IMG/VR virus record: IMGVR_UViG_3300035157_000888
Coordinates: 1-45,555 of that record
DNA from: a virus
Reading direction: 5' to 3' (one strand)
DNA: 45,555 bases
Part shown: positions 16,687-26,900 of the stretch, in pieces
Layout of the letters: each line of letters opens with the position of its first letter
Position numbering within the stretch: position 1 is the stretch's first letter
Notes under the pieces: generated by a model
The model's input: the letters and a program-made list of their open reading frames with translations, nothing else
Database searches by the model: none
Told to the model about the DNA's origin: nothing
Program-made: the position numbers and the translations under genes

Positions 16687-17913
16687 TTATGAGACAATGT
16701 TAATAACACCATTCATCAACGCATGAATTGTGCATTGGTAATATAAAACGTTTGGTGCGTCCATAGGGACGGTAAAGTATAATATATTGCTTCCACTACC
16801 AGTTTGACCATCTGTATATGGTGCTCCCTGTAAACCTTGTGAGGTCTGTATTCTAAATGGATGGTTACCACCATTTACACTATTATCAAACGCATAAGTA
16901 AATCCTCTATAAAGATAGAGATCAGGATCATTAGTTGCACTAGCAAATCCAGGTCCAGCAAAAGTAAAGTGAGAAGATCCATCAGATCCTAAATCCCACC
17001 AAATAATTGGACTTGAAGTTCTTACCCAACTAAGACCATCATAAAATAATGAATTACCCTGAGCAAGACCAGCAGTATTAGTATCTGTTAAACCTGCAAA
17101 GGTTGTAATAGGACTACCATTAAAGTCAATTGTTAATGTATCTCCAACAACACTAGTAACAATATCATTACCTCCAGTAACAGTTAATGTATCTGAAGAA
17201 CTATCGGCAGTTGTAGATCCTGTGTCACCAGCAACTGTAGCAAATAAGTTAACATTTGATAAACCAGCATCATCTGGAGCAGGTATCCACTTACTATCTG
17301 TAGCATTCCATTTAAGAACTTGGTTTGCTGTAGGAGCAGTAGTAGTTGTATCTACATCTGCTAAACCATCAATACTAGTATATTCTGTTAAAAGTTTTGC
17401 TCTCGTATTACCAACACCACCTGTTGTAATATTAATGTTTACATATGGATTATCATCACCATTAACAGTGAAAAAGTATCCTGGAAAATCTGCAGGAACA
17501 GGAGATGCAGCTAATGAAGTATATTCACCTTTATGTCTTAAAAGAGCAGGTATATCAATTGCACCATTTACTCCAAGAAATGTAGATGTAATTCCACCAA
17601 CTGTTAATTGAAGATTGCCAGTACCATTTGGTGCAATTACAATATTGCCATTACCAGATGAAATAATTGAATTGTTATTTACATCTAGGGATGATGTAAG
17701 AGCACTATAATCAGATGCAACAAATCCTGATCCATCATAACGTAATACTTGCCCTGTACCAGCATTAGTCACACTAACCTGAGTAGCAACACCATTTCCT
17801 ATGGCACTATACAATTCTGTAAAGTTGTCATTTATTTTGTCACCGCCAACACGGAGGGTATCTCCAGTATTATCCCCTGCGGATGAACCTATTCCTATTA
17901 CTTGCTTGGCCAT
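16687..17913 (-). CDS. Fibre-like virion protein with C-terminal cupredoxin-like domain (408 aa)
   Basis: The N-terminus (GSSAGDNTGDTLRVGGDKIN, then DNFTELYSAIGNG) is a common head segment of phage tail fibre and collar-like proteins. The middle (about 40-300) is Thr/Ser/Asn-rich with short strand repeats. The last 90 residues resemble a single-domain cupredoxin: strand and loop PDLYLYRGFTYAFDNSVN, His351 in NHPFRI, then Cys394, His397 and Met400 in YYQCTIHALMNG. This His...C-x2-H-x2-M arrangement is like a type 1 copper site, although plastocyanin has C-x2-H-x4-M. Copper binding is not shown. There is no signal peptide, as expected for a virion protein. It has its own late promoter just upstream and is followed four bases later by the 1382-residue gene, which carries a similar motif. 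Possible role: accessory baseplate fibre. Confidence 0.88.
   Translation of the reverse strand: MAKQVIGIGSSAGDNTGDTLRVGGDKINDNFTELYSAIGNGVATQVSVTNAGTGQVLRYDGSGFVASDYSALTSSLDVNNNSIISSGNGNIVIAPNGTGNLQLTVGGITSTFLGVNGAIDIPALLRHKGEYTSLAASPVPADFPGYFFTVNGDDNPYVNINITTGGVGNTRAKLLTEYTSIDGLADVDTTTTAPTANQVLKWNATDSKWIPAPDDAGLSNVNLFATVAGDTGSTTADSSSDTLTVTGGNDIVTSVVGDTLTIDFNGSPITTFAGLTDTNTAGLAQGNSLFYDGLSWVRTSSPIIWWDLGSDGSSHFTFAGPGFASATNDPDLYLYRGFTYAFDNSVNGGNHPFRIQTSQGLQGAPYTDGQTGSGSNILYFTVPMDAPNVLYYQCTIHALMNGVINIVS
16700..16965 (-). other. Cupredoxin-like domain of the 408-residue protein
   Basis: Codes for about residues 320-405. Candidate ligands are His351, Cys394, His397 and Met400. The distance from the first His to the Cys (43 residues) is close to plastocyanin (47). 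The strand pattern RGFTYAFDN ... HPFRI ... ILYFTVPMDAP ... LYYQC fits a Greek-key cupredoxin. Only sequence resemblance supports this. Confidence 0.6.
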
Positions 17914-17932
17914 AAGGCAATATGTTTTTAGT

Positions 17933-17940
17933 TATTTATG
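17933..17940 (-). promoter_or_regulatory. T4-like late promoter (CATAAATA) for the 408- and 1382-residue genes
   Basis: The minus strand reads TCATAAATAAC between the stop of the 7860-residue gene and the ATG of the 408-residue gene, about 20 bases upstream of that ATG, so any leader would be very short. It has the same core as the site at 3108-3115. Confidence 0.72.
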
Positions 17941-17943
17941 AGG

Positions 17944-20900
17944 TTAAACGATTTCTGGATCTATGACTTCTTCACCATACTGACTTAGATCTGGTGCAGT
18001 CCAATCATCAGGTACTGATGTTTCAACAGCAATCTCTGGATTTTGATATCCAGTACCACCATTGTTAACAACGATACCACCAACACCAACCAGTGCTTTA
18101 ATGTTTGCGTCAAATCCACTAATGGAGTCAACCCTAACAACAGGTCTAGATGTGTAACCAGAACCAGGTGAGGTGACACTAACATCACGAATAGATCCTT
18201 TAGTTATAGCAGTTGAAGCACGTGCATCCTTTCCAAATACAGCACCAAGATAATCGAATGTTACCAAGGAGTTTGAAGATTCAATAACAGCAACTTCACG
18301 ATCACTGATTTCTCCACCAATTCTGATAAAGTCAGTTGGTTCAATTGGTGGTACAACTTCTGCAGCGTCAACGTCTGCTTCAGATCCAACGAAGGAGAAT
18401 GCTACGAAAGTTGATCCCACACGAGGAATTTCTGTAAAGATAATTCTAGATCCAACCAATTCAAAACCAACGCCAGGTTCTTGCACAACACCGTTAAGCG
18501 AAACGATAATATTATTTTCTGGACGTATTGTAGAAGATTGGACACCTTCTGTTAGCGTTAGTGAGTAGAATACATCATTACGCTTGAGGTTGAATGACTG
18601 ACGTAAAGAGTCAAACTCGAAGGAGATATCATCCAACTGTCTTAACTTACCAACGTAGAATCCTGTGAATGATGATCCTAATGATGGTGGCTCAGTGAAT
18701 TGGATCTTATCAGAGAATGCTGTATAAGCATTTGTTGCACCTGGAGGTTGTAGAATACCGTTAATAAAGATGAGCATATGCCCTTCTGTATCTGGGAAGT
18801 ATTGATCACCATTGTTTATAGTTAGATCGAATATAGTTTGTGCTCCATCAAATCCTCTGAAGGATCTATTCACACGTGCCTTTAAAGTCTGCTTAACTAT
18901 AATTGCAGACTTATATCCATCAACAGATCTTAATGAATCTGTATCTGCCCATGTACCAAGGACATCACTTAGATAAAGTCTCTTATTAAGTCCAACATCT
19001 TCAATTGATTGAACTACCGCAGCTGCAGCACCAGAATATGCAATTCTGGTACTTACTTGTCCTTGCCCAACACGAATATCTGCAGAATTGTATGTTTCTA
19101 CAACATTACCAATTACAAAATCACCAGCTACAGGTACGACGTATATATCCGTACCATCAATCTTATTAATAATTCCATAGTTATTAATATCTCTAACACC
19201 ACCAGTCATCTTCCAAAGATAATCACCAACTTGCCATCCATCTTCACCACCTAAAACTGAAACCCCTAGTTTGAGATATCCATCAGCAACAACTCTGTCA
19301 CCAACATCAATATCCAAACCAGCATATTTCTTAACTTCAACGTATAATCTAGAATTTTCTGCATAAACTACAGAAGTTTTTTCAAATGCACCATTTAAAG
19401 TTTCAGTGTCAACTACAAGTTTTCCTCCAGTATTAGTTAATACCGCAGCATCATTCTTTAAGAATATTTCTGTTGCAGCAGTACTTTCAGAACTATATCC
19501 TCTAAATACAGAGTTTGCCTCAAAATCACCTTGGACATCAATAATCTGAATACGATTTTCTATATTACCAATTTGGAATGTAGTATTATTTTGATCACCA
19601 ACAACTGTATCAAGTAAAGCAAATGTACCACCAGTAACTTTAATATCAAGATACTGGTAGTTTTCATCTTCATGGTATCCGTAAACAATACCACGGCAAG
19701 TAGGATCACCCTGTTTCTTAATAGTCTCATTCATCTGGAAAGGACCATCAGTAATAGTAGTATAAACTCTAAATCTCTTGTAATCTTGTACAACTAAACC
19801 TTCATTAGTAGTAACAGTTTTAACTTCTGCACTACTATTACTAATTCCACCATATAAGAAATCAGCACCTTCAATACCACCACCCAAAGGTATTGGAATT
19901 GTTCTAGATCCAAATTTCTTAGTAGGAAGTTTAATTCCACTATTTACATCAACTGTCAAATAATGATCGCTATCAAGTAATTGTGAGCGAATCATCTTAA
20001 GATTTTCTCTAACAATTCTTTGTATGGAATCTACATTATAATCAGATCCTATTGTAGAATCAAAGTATCTAGTAATATTAGAAACTGTTGCTGGTGAAGG
20101 CAGTGTACCAGCAATTGCTAATTCTGTATAATCTTCAAGTAATTCTAACGCATACTTTTTAATATTGTATTCTATATTAGAGTAGAATACTTCACCAGAA
20201 ACTGCTGTGTATGCATCTAATCCACCTCTATTGAATTTAGATCCCCAAAGTAATATACTATCGTCTATACCAGCACTACCTGTGAATACGACTTGACCAC
20301 CTGTAGTCATTACAAATATACCTTTGTTTATGAAAGTAAATCCATAACCAAAAGTGCCAGTTATATAACATCTATACCATCCATTTCCATATGGAATAGC
20401 ACCGAAATCATCTAATGTTAAAACATTAGGTCCAGTATTATTCAAGAATGATCCTTCAATTTCTCCTGTTGATAGGTTAACCTGAATTAGAGAGTAACTA
20501 CCATATGGAACAAGTCTTAAATATAATCTAATTTTGTTTGCTCCATTAGCTTTAGCAAAGACTGAAACTGTATACTGCTGTGAAGAATCATCATCAACAG
20601 GACCATCATCCCATGTTAATGTTTCAGTATCAAATTTAGTCGCAGCAGAGTCAAAAGTTTCATATTCAGTTAAAGGTAAGAACCTAGAAAGATAATGATA
20701 GTTATTATCCGTAGTAGGATCTAACATTACTGCAGTTTCCGACCCATCAGGTGCAGTACCAGCAACATTATATAAAGTAGCATAGCTATTATACCAAGAG
20801 TTAAGAACTGCAGTCTCAGGATTTGGTACCAAATTAATAGATGATTCTTCACCTTCAACTAAAGATTGAATTGTTCTTGCTGTTTGGAAAGTCTGAGCAT

Positions 20901-23900
20901 TACCAACATTTGTATACCAATCAAATGGATTGCCAACACCGTTTGAAGGTATTACTGCAGTAATTGCACCTTGGAATAATGTCTGACCAGCAGCAAAAGC
21001 AATTCCTGAAGTAGGTCCAACATAAAGAGCGTTACCAATATCTTCCAATACAACTGCTTGACCACCAGCACTAGAAATAATTGACTGACCAGCAGTAAAT
21101 CTTCTACTATCCAATATAACAGTAATATTAGTAACTGCAGCTGGAGTTGCTGGATTACCACCACTAAATGTAGCACTTGGAGGACTTGATGGTGAATAAC
21201 CAGTACCTCTATTAGTAATATTAACACTTTCAACAGTTACAGAAGCATTAAACTGTAAAGTTGGGTCTGTAGTAGCTGCTGTTTGTGCGTCAGCATCTTG
21301 ATAATTTACGGTAATAGTATTACCAACTTGATCAAATCCAGGTTGTTGCTCATCAATAAGTCCCATTCTCCAGATACCATAATGATCAAAATTGGAATCA
21401 GTAGAATGACCAACTTGATATATTCTAAAGTAAACTCCATTGATCTGCATTCCTTCAGTAAGAGGAATATCTACAGAACCACCATTTACAAACTGTGACC
21501 AGTTTTGATTTTGTCCGTTAATACCATTAGTTCCATTAGTACCACCATAAACAATTCTATTAACATAATTCCAACTTACACCGTTACTTGACCAATATAA
21601 AGCAAGATCATCACCATCTTCATTAGCATCACCACCATTTACCGCATTTCCAGCAACAAGATAGAATCTAATTTTATCTACATTAGTGCAATCATATTGC
21701 TCCAAAATACTAACGTATCTGTTACCAACAGATCCTGTGCCAGCACCAAATCTTACATGATCTTGACCAACATTAAATCCACCAGTACCACCAGATCCAG
21801 TACCATTAGGAACTAAAGCACAACCAATACCAAGAGCAAATTGTGAAGCATTAGCAACTTTAAAGTCTTTAATCTTACCATCATAAATTGCTGCAGTAAC
21901 TTGTCCAGTACCAAAGTTAATTGGCATTGTACCACCATGAGTGCCAATGAAAGGTGCTCCAGAGAAACTAAACGTTGGGACATATGAATAACCACTACCT
22001 GCACCAGTAACACCAATGCTTGTTAATAATGCATTTGTACTCAATACTGCCTCTGCAGTTGCTTGTATTCCACCAGCTTGATTAGGAGCATCAATAGTAA
22101 TAGTTGGTGTTGATTGATATTCAGCACCACCTGTAAAGTTAATTTCATTAATCACACCTTCTCTCAATAGAGATATCTTTGTTGCCTGAGTAGTATTAGC
22201 AGACGAAACATCAGTAGTAATAATATCATGCTCAAGATCACTAACAAGAGTATCAATGAAACTATCATATGACCATGAAGCACTACCAAATTGCTGATTA
22301 ACTACAGATCCAATTTCTTCTGTATAATAATTTTCATTAAACAACATGTTCTTAGCAGAGCTTAATCCCCTAGTACCAGATGGATTAAATTCTTTAATAA
22401 GAATATCAATTAATTGCTCAAAATCAGTAACAACATTAGCAATAGCAACTGGTGATTCAAGATCTCTATAAGCATTTAATGTATTATATTGTGCAGCATA
22501 TTGCTGTCCAGAAACATTACTACCAAAACTATAAAGAAGATTTTGTATTGCTTTAGTACCAACAAACTTAAGATGCTTTAACTGATCTATAAATTGACCT
22601 AGAATATCTTGAATTCCAACAACAGTTAGATTAGCAGCTATAAATTCACCACAAGAATCAATAGAACTATTATTTCCACCTGTCTGTAAATCAGATATCA
22701 GAGAAAGTAAAATATTTTCAAAATCTTTTCTAACTTCAACTTCTGTATTATCACCACTATAATCCCATGAATTATATGTTACACCACCTAAAGAATATGT
22801 GTAATCGTTTTTAGTTAATCCAATAATTTCTTGAGTAATATAATCTCTATTAAAATAGAGTCTATCAGCAGCAATTTGATAATCATTATCTTTAGGTGAA
22901 ATAATATCATTAAGACTACTAATTAAAGTATCAATTGCATCCTTAACATTAGCACAATCACCAGGAACTGTTACACAATTAGCAGTTGCTGAAACAAATG
23001 TGTGTGGAGAATCAATAGAAGTTGGTTTGCCATCAGTTACATTTACTGTAATAGTATCTGTTGTAGATGATAATATCTTAAGATTTCTCTGATATGCATA
23101 ATCTGCACCAGTTGCACGAGGATATGTCTTAGTCTGACCACCAGATGCAGGACCAACATTTACTGTAATCGTTGTTCCTGTAACTCCAGTAATAGCAATT
23201 GCAGTATTGTATGAAGGATCTGTTGTTCTTGGATAAGTGTGTACTGTTTGATGATTATCAGCATCACAAGTAAATGCCAATACATCAGGAGCAATAGTTA
23301 CCGTATTACTGGTTGTTAGTGCATGGTTTCCAATAGTCATTTCCATGTCACCAGTAGTAGGATTATAATCAACATCACTGATTACAAATCCTGAAGACTG
23401 ACCAACATTAACTGTAATTCCTGTTGCTGTAACTGCACTAACTGCAATTGCTGTATTAAATACAGGGTCAGTTGCTCTTGGATAAGTCTTAGTAGCAGTA
23501 TTGCCATCCATTCCACATGTGAATGATAACTTATCTTGACCAATAGTTACAGTAGTTGCTGCTCTCTTAATAGCACCTGCTGCTCCACTTACAAATGTAT
23601 GTGTATCTGTATTTGTGGAAGGCGTGACATCTAATACTTGAATATCGAAGGTGTCAGTAGTAACGTTAGAAATTGCAATCCACTTATTACTAATAGGATC
23701 ATTAGCACGAGGATAAGCAGTTCCTGGAGAGCTAACACCAACATTAACTGTAATTGTTGTAGCACCTACAGCAGTAATAGCAGTTGGCACATTGTATATT
23801 GGATCAGTTGTTCTTGGATATGAATGAGTTGATCCATAGTTGTCCAAATCACACTGGAAGTCTAAAGAACCAGCAGTAATTGTTACTGTATTAGAAGTTG

Positions 23901-26900
23901 TTAAACTATGAGCACCAATGGTTAATACCATTACACCTGTAGTTGCATTGTAATCAGCATCAGTAACGTTAAATACGCTAGTGTTATCAGCAGTTACAGC
24001 ACCAACTGCAGTGCCACCAGTATAATTATGATTGCCAGCACCATATGTGCAACTAAAGGTTACAGCACCATCATCAAGATAAACCAAATCACCATTAGCG
24101 AAGTTATGACCACTAACCTTCAAGGTCATAACACCTGTAGTTGGATTATATGCACTACCAGATTCTGCAGTATGTGTAGTAGGAGCTGGTAAACTATGAG
24201 ATCCAATAGTCATGTCTAACTGACCACTAAGAGGATCGTAAACTGCATCAGTAACATCAAACTGAGATCCACCAGTTACAGTAATAGCATTGGATGAAGT
24301 ACCACCATTATAAGTGTGAACGGTGTCTGCTCCAGTCACCATAAGTGCATTAGCAATACCAACATTAACTGTAATTGAAGCCGCTGTAACTGCAGTGATA
24401 ACAAGGGTTTTGCCAGATGCAGGATCAGTTGCTCTTGGATATGTATGCTCAGTTGCATTACCATCTTTATCACAAGTAAATGTTAGACCATCATTAGCAA
24501 TCTGAATTGTATTAGCAGTGGTAAGACTGTGATTACCGATAAAGATTTCCATCTTACCTGTGGTTGGATCATAATTTGTTCCACCAGCAGCAGTAAATGG
24601 TCCACCAGCATTTGCTGTAATTGCACCTTCAGCACCAGTTACAAATGTATGAGTTCCAGTATTAGCATACTTAACTATTCCACCAACATAAGTATGATTT
24701 CCACTACCGTATGTGCAACTGAATGATAATGAATCGGTTGCTAATTGGATCATCCTTCCAGCAGGAAGTTGATGTGTTCCAATATTCATGGTTAAATCAC
24801 CAGATGCAACATCATAAGTTGCAGCAGAAACATTAAACTGTGCTCCTGGAGTATCATTAGTGATATTCCAATCAGAAATAATCACATCATCTGTATTTGT
24901 ATCATCTAAATCACCTGTAATTGCTTGTTTTGTATAATGTGCTAAACGCTCATGAGCATAAGCAGATTGCCATGCTTGCAATCTGATATGTAATAATACA
25001 TCATTATTACCAAGATAGAATCTACCACTTCTTATAGTATTTCTATTTCCACCATCTTCGAGATCTTCTGCGATTCCATCTAAAATTTGACCTAAATCAG
25101 TCTTACATCTTAAGGTACCTCCTCCTGCACCATCATCATTACGAGGCATATCAATTATTAGATCTGGATAACGATCTAACAAATCAAACGATGCTTTATC
25201 CACAATTGCACCTCTATTAAGACGAATTAGATTTGCAGCATCTTTAAACCTATCCTTAGTCTTAAGATCAATTCTATTTGTGTAAATTGTATCAATATCA
25301 CTAACATGTAAAGAAAGATCTATTGGTACTTCAATAAAGGCATCAACAGTAGCACCAAGATATTCATATGCTGGAGTTATCTTACTAACATATGCCAACC
25401 AATCTCCATTTGCAATTTGTGTTGCACTAATACCTTCAGAAAGTGTATCTTGTGCAATTGACATCAAACTATCAATTGTTGATTTAACATCAAGACAATC
25501 TGCAGTAGTGTAATTTAATACTGTTACAGCATTCTTAGCAGCAGATACAAATGTATGTGCATATCTCTCATCAATAGGTGATTGTCCAACATTAACTGTA
25601 ATTGTTTTTGTTCCTACTGCTGTAACAGCAAGTACTGCATTTGCTGCAGGATCTGTAGCACGAGGATAAGCAGTTTCTAATGTATTATCATCCTTATTAC
25701 ATGTAAATACAAATGATTCTGCTTTAAGTGAAACTGTATCAGAAGTAGTTAATGTATGAGTGCCAATATTAATTGTAAGATTACCAGTCGCAGCATCATA
25801 CGCAGCAGCCTTAGGTGTAATCTTACTAAGTGTGGTATATGTAGATAATTGTCTTTCTAATCCACGAGGCTCAAAAGAAACAAATGTATGAGCATCAGTG
25901 TTAGTTGAAGGTACACTACCATTAAGAGTATCTAATACTTGAATATCAAACGTATTGGTTTGGATATTAGAAATTTCTATAAACTTACCACTAATAGGAT
26001 CAGTTGATCTAGGATATGTCTTCTCAGCATCAGGGCCTGAAGCACCACCAAATGCACAACTCATCTTCAATGCATTATCATGCATCATGACTTTAGTGCC
26101 AGCAGTAAATCCATGATCATTAAGTGTAAGAGTTACAATACCTGTTGATGGATCATATGTAGCACCAGTTGGTGTATGGAATGTTGTAGATAATGAATTT
26201 GTTAGAGATGCATCAGTAGTTTGAGTCAACCCATGTGTTCCTGAAACATTAACCAATTGGTTAGTAACAACCTCTTGAGCTAACCTACTAATATGACCAT
26301 AAGTTGTTAATAAGAAACTTTCTTCACCAGTAAATCTTGTTGTTGTAACTGGGTCTTGAGCAGTAGGAGGACCAGATCTATCAACATTAGCAGCAGCAAA
26401 GTCCCACATATGGTTATTACTACCATTACGAAGGTCAGATGCAAGAGCATCAATACAATTTGAAACTTCTGTATCATATGCATTATCTCCAGCAACAGAA
26501 GCATAAGACCACATATATGCTCTACCAGCATAAATTGCACTACCAACTACATCACGAGAACTTGCAAGTACTCGACCTTCACCAGCAACTAGAGCAGTGT
26601 TACCTAAGTTACTATTAGTATTAGTTGACACATCATATAGTTTTTCTATAGGTCCTGTGGCATCCTGATTAAACATATAAATGCAACCACCTTCAGGTGC
26701 ATTATCATCTGCACCGTATGCAGAAACAAATACCTTAGTACCAAGTCCAGCAACTTTTGCACCATAGTAATCATAACTACCAACCGAAACAGGAATAAGT
26801 TTAGATATTGCAACACCAGCAATAGTATAAACATACATTGCACCAGCTGATGTTCCTCTATCATCATCGCCAGGAGCACCAACGTAGAATACGTTATTAT

